Below, in pieces: positions 47,190 to 59,600 of a stretch of DNA of 64,000 bases. The position numbers and the translations under genes are program-made. Within the stretch, counting starts at the first letter, position 1. The number at the start of each line of letters is the position of its first letter. The stretch is from Cocos nucifera (Eukaryota > Streptophyta > Magnoliopsida > Arecales > Arecaceae), in the NCBI GenBank assembly GCA_006176705.1, contig QRFJ01000057.1:1393712-1457711 (forward strand). Reading direction: 5' to 3'. Below the pieces are notes generated by a model. The model had not been told where the DNA came from. It did not search any database and was given only the letters and a program-made list of their open reading frames with translations.

Positions 47190-48620
47190 TTCAGAGTAGT
47201 TCGAACTTCTGAAGGAATCCGACTGAAGAAGGAATCTGGAAGGAGTTTGACTTTTGAAAAAATTTGACTGAAGAAGAAATTTGGAAGGAGTACAAATGAT
47301 GGAGAAATCCGATTGAAGAAGAAGTCTGAAAGAAGTTTGGTTCCTTAAGGAATCCAACTGAAGAAGAAGTCCAGAAGAAGTTTGGCTTTTGGAGAAATTC
47401 GAATGAAGGAGAAATCCAAAAGGAGTTCGGCTAATGGAGGAATTCGATCGAAGAAAAAGTTTAGGAGTTCGACTCCTAGAGGAATTCGATTGAATGAGGA
47501 ATCCAAAAAGAATTCAACTCCTGATGGAATCTGACTGAAGAAAAAATCTGGATGGACTTCAGCTTCTGAAGAAATCCAACTGAAAGAGAAATCCATAAGA
47601 AGTTCGACTGATGGAGAAATTCAACTAAAGGAGTTCGGAAGGAGTTTGGCTCCTAGAAGAATTCGATTGAAGAAAAAATCTGAAAGAAGTTTGGCTCCTA
47701 GAGAAATCCGACCGAAGAAAAAATTTGAAAGAAGTTCGGCTCCTAGAGGAACTTGACTAAAGTAAAAATCTGAAAGGAGTTCGGCTCTTGGAGGAATTCG
47801 ATTGAAGAAAAAATTCGGAAGGAGTTTGATTGATGGAGGAATCTGACTGAGGAAGAAGTTCGAAAAAAGTTTGGCTGATGGAGAAATTTGATTGAAGAAA
47901 AAATTTGAAAGGAGTTTGGCTCTCAGAGGAATCCGACTGAAGAAAAAATTCGAAAAAAGTTTGGCTCTTGAAGAAATCCGACTGAAGAAAAAATTCAGAA
48001 GGAGTTCGACTCCTAGAGAAACTTGACTGAAGGAGAAATTCGGAAGGAGTTTGACTCCTGAAAGAATCTAACTAAAGAAAAAATCCAGAAGGAGTTCGGC
48101 TGATGGAGAAATTTGATTAAAGGAGAAGTCTGAAAGAAGTTCGACTGATAGAAAAATCCAACTAAAGAAGAAGTTCAGAAGAAATTTGGCTCCTGGAGGA
48201 ATTTGACTAAAAAAAAAATCTAGAAGGAGTTCGGCTCTTGGAGGAATCCGACTGAAGGAGAAATTTGGAAGGAATTTGGTTGATAGAGAAATCGACTGAA
48301 GGAGAAATTCGAAAAGAGTTTGACTCTTGGAGGAATGCGACTGAAGGAAAAATTCAGAAGAAGTTTGACTGATGGAGGAATTCAACTGAAGAAGGAGTCT
48401 AGAAGAAGTTCAGCTCCTGAAAGAATCCGACTGAAGGAGAAATTTGGAAGGAGTTCGGCTCCTGAAGGAATCTGACTGAAGAAGAAATCTGAAAGAAATT
48501 TGGCTAATGGAGAAATCTGATTGAAGGAGAAGTTTAAAAGAAGTTTGGCTGATGGAGAACTCCGACTAAAAGAGAAGTCTGGGAGTAGTTCGGTTGAAAT
48601 CCGAAAGGAGTGCATTCACT
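47190..48620 (-). repeat. 45-bp tandem repeats, LTR B
   Basis: About 30 diverged units of the same family as 38090-39060. The sense strand again has open stretches, for example 105 codons at 48068-48385 and 83 codons at 47345-47596. Confidence 0.85.
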
Positions 48621-48829
48621 GAAGGGGTTGAACCGCTGGAGGAAGAATTTTCGATCAAAGCTCCTTCATGATTGCCAGTTACATTATGCTAAGCATCAGA
48701 CTGGACTTCAATAGGAGCAGAATTTATTTCCAACAAAAGTTTTTCCACTCTCGAGTTCGAAATTCGAAGGAAGAGAGTAAAAAAAACACGATAGCCAAAG
48801 TCCTTTTCCAGGCTCTACATCCATTGTGG

Positions 48830-49740
48830 TTGAAGCTCGTGGGAGATCTTATCTCCAGTCAAGATTGAAGTTGAAGTTGAAGCTTGGGAGAGATCTTATC
48901 TCCAACTGAGGCTGAAGTTGAAGTTGAAGCTCGGGATAGATCTTATCTCCAGCTGAGGCTGACGTTGAAGTTGAAGCTCGAGGGAGATCTTATCTACAAC
49001 CGAAGCTGACATTAATGTTGAACCTCGAGGAAGATCTTATCTCTAGCCGAGGTTGACATTGAAGTTGAAGTTTGAGAAAGATATTATCTCCAGCCAAGGT
49101 TGAAGTTAAAGTTGAAGCTCGGGGGAGATCCTATCTCTAGCCAAGGCTGATGTTGAAGTTGAAGCTTGGAGGAGATCTTATCTCCTACCGAAGTTGACAT
49201 TGAAGTTGAAGCTCGAGAGAGATCTTATCATCAGTTGAGGTTGAAGGAGAGATCTATCTCCTACTGACATTGCAATTGAAGCTCAGGAGAGATCTTATCT
49301 CCAACCGAGGTTGATATTTAAGTTGAAGCTCGGAAGATCTTATCTTCAGTCGAGGGTTGACGTTAAAGTTGAAGCTCAAGGAAGATCTTATCTTCAGTCG
49401 AGGTTAAAGTTGAAGTTGAAGCTCGGAAGAGATCTTATCTCCAATCGAGGCTGACGTTGAAGTTGAAACTCTTGAGGAGATCTTATCTCCCACCGAGGTT
49501 GACATTGAAATTAAAGCTTGGGAGAGATCTTATCTCCAGCCGAGGTTTGAAGGAGAGTCTTATCTCCAATCAGGACTTATCCCTACTAACATTATAGTTG
49601 AAGCTCGGGAGGAGATCTTATCTTCAGTCGAGGTTGAAGGAGCTTATTCTTTTGCTTTGACTGACGTTGCAAGTTGAAGCTCGGGGAGATCTTATCTTCC
49701 CAACCGAGGTTGACGTTGAAGTTGAAAAGCTTGAGGGAGA
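48830..49740 (-). repeat. Second tandem-repeat family, LTR B
   Basis: Counterpart of 39290-40340, with GAGATCTTATCTCCAACCGA and GTTGAAGTTGAAGCTCGG units. Confidence 0.85.
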
Positions 49741-50029
49741 ATTCTGCTTCGGCACGTTCCCACGAAGGTCTCCTGCTGCTTGTGCGTTGCCGAGCCTAGC
49801 TACTATTCATGGATAGCCGAATAGCTCTATAGTGAACATCGAACTAGGATCTCTCTTGCAAATCAGGATATAGTTCTGCCTTTCGCATAAATTACTGTAG
49901 TCAGTTGTTGCTCGTGGAAAAAGTAAGGATCCCGAGCCTTTGTCTCATAGTCTAAAGGGACTATTCCTCTCCTGAAATCAGTTTCTCCTGCTAATAGGAT
50001 CTAAGGCATGTTAATCCAGAGGCTTCCCT

Positions 50030-50640
50030 CCCTCTCATCTTTAGCCTGGTCTATAAGATGAAGGTTTCGACCTTTGCTCATGCTAAGATAAAGGTCTTCC
50101 CTCCTGTTCCTAATAGGTTAACGCCATGTAGGGGCATATTTAGGATTGTTTGTCAGAACTTCTCCTCTCATCTCATCTAAAATGAATGAGACTTTTCAAA
50201 ATTTGCTCACGTTAGAATGAGGTTCTCTCCTATTCCTAACAGGCCATAGGGACACATAGGACTCCCAGGCCTCTTCATTCGTCTAAAATGAACGAAGCTT
50301 AACTTTGCTCTGGATGAGGAATGAGCCTTCCTTGCAGGCCCATCTCATCTAAAATGAACGAGATCTTCGACTTTGCTCACGTTAGGAGAGGTTCTCCTCC
50401 TATTCCTAATGGACTGTGGAACACATAAGGGCCATTGTCAGGGCCTCTCCTTCCATCTCGTCTAAAATGAACGAGATCTTTGACTTTGCTCATGTTAGGA
50501 TGAGGTTCTCCTTCTGTTTCTAACGGACTGTAAGAACGCATAAGGGTCGTTGTCAGGACCTCTTCCCTCACCTCATCTAAAATGAACGAGGTCTTCGATC
50601 TTGCTCACGTTAGGATAAGGTTCTCCTCTTATTTCTAACA
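50030..50640 (-). repeat. Third tandem-repeat family, LTR B
   Basis: Counterpart of 40560-41170, with the same AACGAGGTCTTCGACTTTG and TTCTCCTCCTATTCCTAA blocks; the first units are more decayed. Confidence 0.8.
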
Positions 50641-50903
50641 TGGTCATTATTGATTGCTTCTTTTCTGTCATCATATAATTTTTGCATCAACAAATAATAA
50701 CATTGAAATGGAGGAGTTTTATTGATGAAAATTTACTGATAGTACATCCTCAGATTTTTTGAATTCTAAGGTCATAGGAGCGTCTTCCCTCCAAGCTTCT
50801 TCAAGCGATAAGTTTTGGATCGGACGACCTCTTCTACTTCATACGGACCTTCTCAATTTGGGACAAGCTTCTTCTAGCTCTGAGGCTGAGAGATGGCAGC
50901 TCA

Positions 50904-51621
50904 TCAAAGTACTAAGTCTCCCACTCTGAATATTTTATCTCTAACTTTGGAGTTATAGTATCGGACCATCCTTCGCCTGTAGGCCACCATCCAAACCTGG
51001 GCATCCTCTATATTTTCTTCCAGCAAGTCGAGGTTGACTCTGAGGTTCTGTGAGTTTCGCTGCTCATTGAAAGCCACGACCTGCGCTAATGGAAGCTTAA
51101 GCTCGATTGGGATGACTGCCTCCATTCTGAAAGTCAAGATGAATGGTGTTTCTCCAATTAATAGCCTTTAAGTAGTTTGGTATGCTCAGAGAATATGGTA
51201 GAGTTTGTCCACCCAAGCCCTCCTTGCTCTATCGAGCCTTATCTTGATGCCTTGTAGCAGGATCCAGTTGGTCACTTTAGCTTTTCCATTTGCCTATGGG
51301 TGAGCTACCAATGTGAAGTGATCGAAGATGTTTAAATCTTCGCAGAACTCGGCAAACCTCGTCTCAGTGAACTATCGTCCGTTATCTGTTATGAGAGTTC
51401 AGGACAAATCGAACCGACAAATGATTGACTTTCAGACGAAGTTCTGTACCTTGACCTCGGTAATTTTTGCTAGTGGTTTGGCTTCGATCCATTTGATGAA
51501 GTATATCCATTCCCCACAGCGTAAATGGCCAAGGTGCGCTTAGTAAAGTAAGCTCAGAGATTGGCTGTCTTTGTAGGTTTACATTCTTCTGACAGTGATC
51601 ATATTTTTTGAAATACTCCAT
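50904..51621 (-). pseudogene. Tat copy 2 integrase remnant
   Basis: The zinc part near 51382-51621 keeps KKYDHCQKN with the same Cys-to-Tyr change as copy 1. The C-terminal part at 50904-51137 reads MTFRMEAVIPIELKLPLAQV and LDLLEENIEDAQVWM. About 75 bp present in copy 1 (about 42033-42107) is missing near 51500. Confidence 0.78.
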
Positions 51622-52134
51622 AAAATCGTAGTATAAGGTCGACCAATAGTATCCTTACTGAAGTAGTTTTTGTGACAGGGACCTGGTTTCTATATGACTT
51701 TCATAAATTTCCTCGTGCACTTTCTATAATGCGAAGTCAGCCTTTGAAGGTCGGAGATATTTCAGCAGCGGCAGTAAATACGATCTCTTATACAACTTGC
51801 CCTCATATAAAATATACCGAAAGGCTTGATTCCTGAATTATTGAGCTTCTTTCGGATCACAAGGAAGCACTTTCTCTTTGAGATAGGCAACTAACGGATC
51901 AATCCAGCTCGGCTGGAGCTCCGTCTGCATAACGAACTATAATTTCTCCAAGCTTGGATATTTTAGAGTTTCGAAAAATATTTCTTTGGACAGTTCGGTT
52001 GGGACTGAAGTGGCCAATTTAGAGAGGAGGTCGGCTCTTGTATTTTCTACCTTCGAAATCTATCAAATATCAATACTGCCAAAGGTCGGAGTCAAATTCT
52101 TTACTTTCTCAAGATATTTTATCATACTTTCTTT

Positions 52135-52503
52135 TCATGCTTCATAGTTGCCACTAACTTGATCGACCACTAATTGAAAATCATTGTAGACTTGAAATCG
52201 ATCTATTTTTAACTCTTTTACTATTTTTAAACCGACGATCAGCACTTCATATTCAGCTCCATTATTAATTACAGAAAATTCGAAGTGTAGCGCGTACTCG
52301 ACGACGATTTCCTCGAGGCTGAAGACTAATCCCGCATCTGCTCCAGCAAAGTTGGACGAACCATCCATGTACAGGATCCAAAAATCTTTGAGAAGATTGG
52401 CACTCTCTTTGAGGAGGCTCGGTTGCAACAATAGAGCGTCGATCTCATTCTGTTCAAGCTCAGCATCATCTGGAATGATATATTCTATTACAAAATTTGC
52501 CAA
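52135..52503 (-). pseudogene. Tat copy 2 second RNase H domain
   Basis: Reads LYMDGSSNFAGADAGLVFS, NNGAEYEVLIVGLKI and LQVYNDFQLVV-type blocks, matching copy 1; the usual SDSQLV is changed to NDFQLV, removing the catalytic Asp region. Confidence 0.78.
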
Positions 52504-52599
52504 TATCTGAACTTTGATCGATGGCCTGAGTCGATAATTGATGTCGAACTCTATGAGCTCGATTGTTCATTTTGCGATTCTTCTAAAAGCGTCCATTCG

Positions 52600-53795
52600 A
52601 TTAAGAACTGCTTTTATTGGTTGGTCTGTAAGGACCATTATGGTGTGCCCCTGAAAGTAAGGTCGGAGTTTCCTAGCAGTGACTAGAAGAGAGTAGATCA
52701 ATTTCTCCAGCTTAGAGTACCTGATCTCTGCATCCCTCAGAATCTGACTTATGTAATAGATCAGTCGCTACATCTTCGCTTCCTCCTTGATCAGGACTGC
52801 TGCCAAGATCGTCGGAGAGACTGCTAGGTATAAGAATAATTCTTCTCTAAATTCGGACTTTGCCAGCAGTGAGGATGAGCCAAGGTAGTTTTTGAGCTTC
52901 TCAAATGCCCGTTGGTACTTCGTCATCTAGCAAAAGTTTTTTGATTGCTTGAGAACTTGAAAGAAGAACATGCATCGCTCAACCGATCTCGAGACGAAGT
53001 GATTTAGGGATGCCATTTTTTCAGTCAAGCACTGAACTTATTTGATTGTTCTTGGAGCAGTCATCTCCTAAATAGTTTAAATTTTTTCTGAATTTACTTC
53101 AATCCCACACCTTGACACCATAAATTCTAAAAACTTTTCTGAGATCACACCAAAGGCGCACTTGGTCGGATTCAGCTTCATCTTGTGCTTCCTGAGTACA
53201 CTGAAGTTCTCTTCGAGGTCAGTGAGATAGTTTATAGAAGCTCAGCTTTTGACGAGCATGTCATCCACATACACCTCCATGTTATGGCTAATCTGCTTCT
53301 TGAAGATCTTATTGATCAGGCGTTGGTACGTTGTCCCTACATTCTTGAGCCTAAAGGGCATAATCATGTAACAATAAAGATCATAGTAGTAATAAAAGTA
53401 GTTTTCTTTTCATCCTCCGATGCTATCTGTATATGGTTATAGTCGGAGAAGGCATCCATGAAGGTGAAGAGCTCGTGGCCCGAGGTTGCATCTACTAGTT
53501 GATCAATTCTATGAAGAGGGTAGCTATCCTTTAGGCAGACTTTGTTCAGCTTTTTGAAGTCTATACACATTCTCTATTTGTTGTTTATCTTTTTGACGAG
53601 GACCACGTTTGAGATCCAGGTCGGATAGTTAACTTTTTGGATGAATCCAACTTTGAGGAGCTTGCCTACTTCTTCTGCGATTGCTTTCTGCCTCTTCGAA
53701 GCATGGTTGTGCATCTTCTCTTTTATCGGTCGATACTTAGGATCAATAGCCAGTCGATGTTCTATGATCTCGACATCAATTTCTGACATATCCAC
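52600..53795 (-). pseudogene. Tat copy 2 reverse transcriptase and first RNase H
   Basis: RT reads MCIDFKKLNKVCLKDSYPLH from 53570 and FMDAFSDYNHI; the active site YVDD is at 53260-53271. The frame breaks near 53364. The first RNase H lies at about 52600-53060 in several frames. Confidence 0.8.
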
Positions 53796-54400
53796 TGGGG
53801 CTCAGGCGAAGACGTCCACGTTCTTTCTGAGGAAGGTGACGAGTTGCTCCTGAACCTTGTCCCCCAAGTTGGAGCTGATCTATAGGTATGCTCCGCATTC
53901 CTATCATTTAAGGGCATAGATATGAGGTCCTCCATAGGCTCGCCCCGCTCCTCGATGAGATCGTCATAGGTATCCAATCCCTCGATAGGACAAAGGTCAG
54001 GCTGGATGCTTTTCTGCAGGACAATGAAGTAACAGCATCTCACCAATGCCTGGTCTCCCCTGATCTCTCTAATTTCGTAGTTTGTTGGGAACTTCATCTT
54101 TAGATAATAAGTTGACACCACTGCTTGGAGTGCGTTCAACTCAGATCGATCGAGAATAGCATTGTAGGTAGATGGAGTCTTTACGATTAGAAAATCGATC
54201 TATGCCTTAACCAGTTTCGAGCATTGTCCTGCAGTAACAGTCAAAGTTATTATGCCCTCAACTGGCACGGCACCGCTAGTGAAGCCTACCAACGGAGAGT
54301 TCATAGGTCCCAAGTGGTTATTTAGTAAGGATATTTTCGAAAAAGCATCATAAAATAATATGTTAGTCGAGCTTCCATTATCTACCAAAATATGGCGTAC
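53762..54400 (-). pseudogene. Tat copy 2 aspartic protease remnant
   Basis: VDNGSSTNILFYDAF at about 54340-54388 keeps the Gly that copy 1 has lost, followed by LGPMNSPLVGFTSGAVPVEG. A stop follows VKA at 54200. The region to 53762 continues in the next frame with YYLKMKFPTNYEI. Confidence 0.78.
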
Positions 54401-54504
54401 AGTAATATTTAAAGAGATTACAACTGCATCATTGTACGAAAACTGGACTCCTCAAGCATCCTCATCAGTGAAAGCAGTGGACTCTTCAATTCTCCGTCTC
54501 CTCA

Positions 54505-55590
54505 CTAGTCCCTCAGATCCACTGGCCTCTTCACACCGAAGTCCCTTAGAGATAGTGTTGATGATGCCGAAAGGCAGTCGATCTTCTTATTCCTCCCTCC
54601 TTGGTGGTTCAGGCTATGGTGATGCCATTGGCCGATCTTTCCATCCTTCAAGTCGATGCCATAGGAATCGTCTGAGTCTGCCTCGCCTAATGAGTTCTTC
54701 GATCTCATCTTGGAGCTAAATACACTCTTCAGCATCATGACTATGGTCACGATGATAAAGGCAGAACTTGTTAGGATTGTGCTTATCGGGATGAATACGC
54801 ATTCTTTTCGGTCTCAGCAGTTGCTTTCTAATTTCCATCAGTACTTGAATTTTTGAAGCATTGAGAGGGGCGTAGTTGTAAAATCTTCGAAGAGGAGAAC
54901 CCCACCGTGCCCTTCTATCGGGGCTTCCCTGCCTCCGAGCCCAGGGAGAAGTTCAGGCTCGCTTGCGCTCAGAGGGAGTTCGAGAGCGCAGTCGAGCTTC
55001 ACTTGGCTTTTCTTCCTCAACGGGTCCGTCCAGCTCATCGATTCATCACTCTCCAACGGCTTCATTATCCTTGGTCTTGAAGGCCTCTTCAACTCGGGCA
55101 TAACCTTCAGCCCGAGCCAGCATATCGGTAAAGTTTCTGGAATATTTTTTTTCAGAAAGAATAATAAATCATTCTTCTAAAAGCCATCCTTGAGTACGGC
55201 CATTGTAACCGACTGATCCAGATTTCGAACCTCCAATGCAGTAGCATTAAATCGAATGACATAAGTTTGGATAGATTCTTCCTCCTTCTGCTTGATGTTC
55301 ATTAGAAAATTTGAACCTCGATGGGGACGTTGGCTACTAATGAAATAAGTCACAAACTGATGGCTCATCTAATCAAAGAAAAGGATGGTACCCAGCTTAA
55401 GGGCTAAGTACCAATTTCTGACGGCTTTCTTGAGGGTAGACAAGAAAGTCTGACACAAAATGGCGTCTGGCACATCGTGGAGCAGCATCATCATCCGAAA
55501 GATCTTCAGATGATCGATCGGATCGATGATCCCGTCGTAACTCTCCAACTGAGGAAGCTTGAAGTTTGGCAGAATTGGTTCCTGCATAAT
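54505..55590 (-). pseudogene. Tat copy 2 gag remnant
   Basis: 55369-55587 reads PILPNFKLPQLESYDGIIDP and 55177-55368 reads MSHQFVTYFISSQRP, then TALEVRNLDQSVTMA. A spacer at 54838-55101 and a decayed Cys/His segment near 54730-54800 follow. Same order as copy 1. Confidence 0.8.
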
Positions 55591-56036
55591 CTTTTAAGAA
55601 AAAGGAGGGTCAGTACAAATATCATTACTATGGATGGAGGGAGCGTGACAGAGTTCTTCGATTCATCAACTCAATTTTTGGAGCTTTTGATCAAGGAGAT
55701 CTTTATGGTCGTTGATCTTTAGAATTTTTTGGTCGAGCAAGTGTGAAGCCTCCCCCTGGGTCGAGTCATGATCTGAGCAAGGGTCCCCCATCCTCTGCTT
55801 CTCCTTTTTGGATATCAGAGATCAAATAGCCCAAATCGACCATCTCCAGATCGAATTACGGAGCTCCGAAGAAGCTTGCTCTGATCGAACGATATCGAAG
55901 CCTGCCGATGTATGACCTGCACCGCCTCCGTGAGACCGCAAACCTGCTGGATCAGCAGGTTGAACTGCTTCGTATCCACCATGGCTGCAGGTAGAGCCTG
56001 AGTCGTCGGAACTGAAGTGGGAGCGGATAGATCTGG

Positions 56037-56508
56037 ATTTCTTCTTTAGTTGGATTCCTTCAGGAGTTCGAACTTCTCTAAAATTGATGTATGTCAAAGC
56101 TCTTCACCAACTAACGCCTGCTTCTTCCGAACTTTGACTATTAAATCTCAATGAACGACCACATCATGGCAATGGATATTTCTCTTCATAACAAACTCCA
56201 CGTGGCCCCAAGTGGTCCACTATCGGACGACTACGGCCGTCACTATTAATCTACTCCGGACTCTGTCTATAAAAGAGATCCTCCAGATACGTTTTCTCTA
56301 TGCTCTCTTCTTCTTTTTAAAACTCTATTGAATTCTTGTCTGAACACTCCATTTCTGTTGATCAGAAGAGCTGATTTGATCGTCGAAGGATTCTGTCGGA
56401 GCCACCACCACCGATTTCGGACGAGACTTTGTTTTGCAAGTCATCAACAACGACCTCTCCTTCCTCAACTTCAGCTTAATCCCGTGTCAACCAGATTCCT
56501 CACCAACA
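56037..56508 (+). repeat. Inverted LTR end at the right edge of the Tat array
   Basis: The 472 bp are the reverse complement of the first 471 bp of LTR A (37666-38136) and of the matching part of LTR B. They run from GATTTCTTCTTTAGTTGG to CACCAACA. They lie in the opposite orientation to the other two LTRs, where copy 2 should have its primer site and 5' LTR. Confidence 0.8.
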
Positions 56509-58770
56509 GTAAGAAATGAGAAGATGTAGGTTTTCATCCCGTGCAATAAATAAATTTACTAAAATGATAGCTTTGTTTTCTAGTGATCAACAAATTTTAT
56601 CCTTGTATATCTTGGATTGCACATCTCCTTATTCAGCATTATGTTTGCTTTTCAATGAATTTTAAAACTATTTGTGACCTTTTTGCTAAATGATTGATTT
56701 CTTGATTATTAGATGACAATTAAATCTTCCATCAACTATCCGATATTTTCTAAAATTAAATATGATAATTTTTGTTGTTATATTGTAAATTATAAATTTC
56801 TAAATCTTAGATATGCACGGTTCTCTTGTCGCTCTGTATGTTTATAGATAGACATGTGAAGTATTATTACATCATTTATTATGTATTATCGATTTGATAT
56901 GTATTGATGATTGCTTTGTAAAAGTTTAGGTAGATTACTATTATTTTTGAATATATGTGAGCAACTCTTGGATACGAAGAATATTGTATTGATTCTGGCC
57001 TGCAAATCAATTTAGCTATCCAAACTTTACCAATTGCATATGCTATCTCAATTGCATTAATAGCTACAAATTCATTGTTCAAGTACTTGTGCCTTGAAAC
57101 CTAACCATTATTACATATTGACATCCAAAAGTAGCTTTTTCCTAGATCATACATTATCTAGCAATACCATATTAGATGTTAGAGATTCCATATGGCATGC
57201 CAGCTAAAAACATAAATACGATCACCTTACGACATCCAACATTACAAACTATAACAAACTCCCAATATTTAATGGTATGGCACCTGAGATCTCACTCTCC
57301 CTCCTTTTATACCAGAAATTAAAAAAAAAAAGACCGCTCCTCATTTCCACCTCCCAGAGTTACTATGACAATCAATGACCATTGACCAACATAAGAAAGA
57401 AGTCACTTAGCCATACCTAAAGTCTCTCCACCTAATTTTTTAAATTTTTTTTCTAATTCAATAACGATTTAGAGCAAAATAGATATTTTTAAGAATCTTT
57501 TAGAACAACTCAAGCATTTTAGCTCTCAAAGCATCCTACCCTTTTATGAATCACAAACAAATCCCAGTCCGTGCTTATTTTGGATACATGGGGCATGCAG
57601 GCAGTATCACTTGTAATTGGAAAATCCAGCCACCTAGGCCCATGCCCAATTACATATTTTGTTCAAAGAGGAAACTTATGCCACCACCCTCCCCAGATAC
57701 CTGCCATCTCCAAAGGTGGCCAAGTTTGAACAAGGGAGCGCGCCAATAAATTAGGTTCCCCCAAAACCCTCCTGTGGGGGTCCGAAAGAAGGGTGCATTT
57801 AAACCAGGTGACACGGTCTGGCTGGGATTCCTTCTTGGCCCTTGCCCATCTCTCTCTCTCTCTCTCGCCCCCCGCGTGCGTGTGCGTTTCACGGCAGCGG
57901 TCATGTGCGGCCCTTTTCTCCCATACTAAATTCCTCTGCGATCATTTACCCTCCCTTCTCTCGTGGGCCTACCGATCCTTTTAGTCTTCTTCGATCTTGC
58001 ACGAAGCCCTTTCCCTTTTCCGTTAAACTGTTTTTAATTAACCTTGGCCGTTTCAGGTTTCACCACCAGACAACCAGAAATTATATCCTGCACGACCTGA
58101 CGATGCATCATCATAGAAATGAACGACTTTGATAGAGACATGGTGGGTGCACCGTAAAGGAAAACAAAAGGCTACCTTGCTTTGATAGAGGTCAAAACTA
58201 AGTTTTATTGACGGTCCTGGAGGGTGCAGAGGGTTTGATGGGCGCTGGTAAGAAGGCTCTCCTTGCATTTGTGCATCTCTAGATTGTCTCTATGCTTTTC
58301 TTTTAATTATTTTCTCTTATATACATACTTTACACATAATTCCCTCGAGTAATATTATCAATTATTTTTAATTTACTTTATAAATTAAATTTATTTGCTA
58401 TATTTAAATAAATATATTTTTTAAAATTTTTATTAATTAGATATTTTTAAAATTTTATTCTATATTTGATTGGAGTCATAAAAGGGATAATGGATAGGGT
58501 TGAAAAAATAAATGGCCTCCATTCGCCATTTAGTTCAAATAATTTTGAAGAAGACGATGAAAAGAAGGGATTATTCATCTATTTGACCTAGTAATTTTTG
58601 GAAGATGCAAAGAAGGATGGATGAAGCATGTAAAAAGTAGATTTCTATATTGATAAAATTATCTTTCATTAATTTTTTTTGATAAAACTATGTTATTAAA
58701 TTTTATTACTATTTTTTTAATTTTAGTACATAATTTTTATAATTATCTTTTATTTCTATTTTTATTTATT
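56509..58770. other. Intergenic, no gene recognised
   Basis: AT-rich on both sides of a less AT-rich part (about 57540-58130) with a short CT run (57849-57867). Open frames at 57546-57749 and 57793-58132 match nothing I know. Confidence 0.55.
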
Positions 58771-58855
58771 ATTTTTAATTAACTATTTGTATAAAATAAA
58801 TTAAATATTTAAATTAAATTATGAAATAATTAGTTATCTATTTTATATATATATG
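58771..58855 (+). repeat. 85-bp AT-rich direct repeat, left copy
   Basis: From ATTTTTAATTAACTATTTGT through GAAATAATTAGTTATCTAT. It matches 59601-59685 with few differences, exactly 830 bp apart. Confidence 0.75.
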
Positions 58856-59600
58856 GGGTGGGGGGGGGTTATCTATTGCTCGTCCTCGGCCTAGTGTACT
58901 TTGGTTTTTGCCGACCTATTTCAATAGGATGTCTGCATATGACTAGCCGCTATGATAGGTTCCTCGTTTACCGATGATTCTCCATAAGTCATATGCGGTC
59001 GAGCAATGTTCAAGAATGATTTGCTATAGGTTGGCTATTGTCGATCTACCGTAGTTCATCCTTGGATGACCAATATTAGATGACCAATGGTAGACGCTCG
59101 ATGGCCCCTAGATGTCGGGTTTATACGAGCTGTTATAGATCATCATTTGCCGACCCATCATAGGACGTCCTTTACCGATTTACTTGTTTTTCTCTTCTCT
59201 CTAAATTAGAAAAGTTCGGATAAATAAGGAGTCCCTTACGATCCCATCTTTTAGAAAAAAAAAATCTTCTAAATCAATCTAATGCAACAAATTTAGAAGG
59301 TCATTAGAATCCAAGATGGACACGACTCAAATTCCTCTCCTATAAATAAAGAGACTTTGGGATCCTTCAGATACGTACTCGATTCAATGCTTTTCTTCTT
59401 TCTTTGTTCTTCAGTCTCCTAACTTGAGCATCGAAGGATTTTCATCAAAAAACTTTTCGATGAGAATTTTTGTGGAGGAGATCGGACGAAGCTCCAATGG
59501 TAACTCTTCCTCGACCACATATACCTCAGCTTCGGCTACATCCACCTCGACAACTAACCTTAGATGGAAAGATCAAGAGCAACATATATATGTATATATT
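58856..59600. other. LTR-like segment between two direct repeats
   Basis: Begins with a G-run (58855-58868). It contains recurring GCCGACC/TTTACCGAT-type phrases, a TATA-like CTATAAATAAAG at about 59340 and a downstream part (CTTTGGGATCCTTCAGATAC) like the transcription-start region of a plant LTR. No open frame of a retroelement is present. A solo LTR or a small non-autonomous element is possible. Confidence 0.35.

Larger units (their letters stand above)
46766..50640 (-). repeat. LTR B of the Tat array (3.9 kb, shared by both copies)
   Basis: Runs from TGTTGGTGTAGAATC to TTTCTAACA in window orientation; in sense orientation the ends are TGTTAG...CCAACA, so TGTT/AACA terminal inversions are kept. 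It is about 360 bp longer than LTR A, with more 45-bp units. Confidence 0.82.
37666..56508 (-). mobile_element. Tandem array of Tat-lineage Ty3/gypsy elements sharing an LTR
   Basis: Order in the window: LTR A (37666-41180), internal region 1 (41181-46765), LTR B (46766-50640), internal region 2 (50641-56036), then an inverted LTR end (56037-56508). Both internal regions encode gag, protease, RT, RNase H, a second plant-type RNase H and integrase on the minus strand, as in the Tat group. LTR B serves as 5' LTR of copy 1 and 3' LTR of copy 2. Such arrays arise by unequal recombination between LTRs. All copies are dead. Confidence 0.85.

Noticed and set aside
57546..58132. ORFs of 63-96 codons on the plus strand
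   Set aside because: Driven partly by a CT run and low-complexity sequence; no family match.
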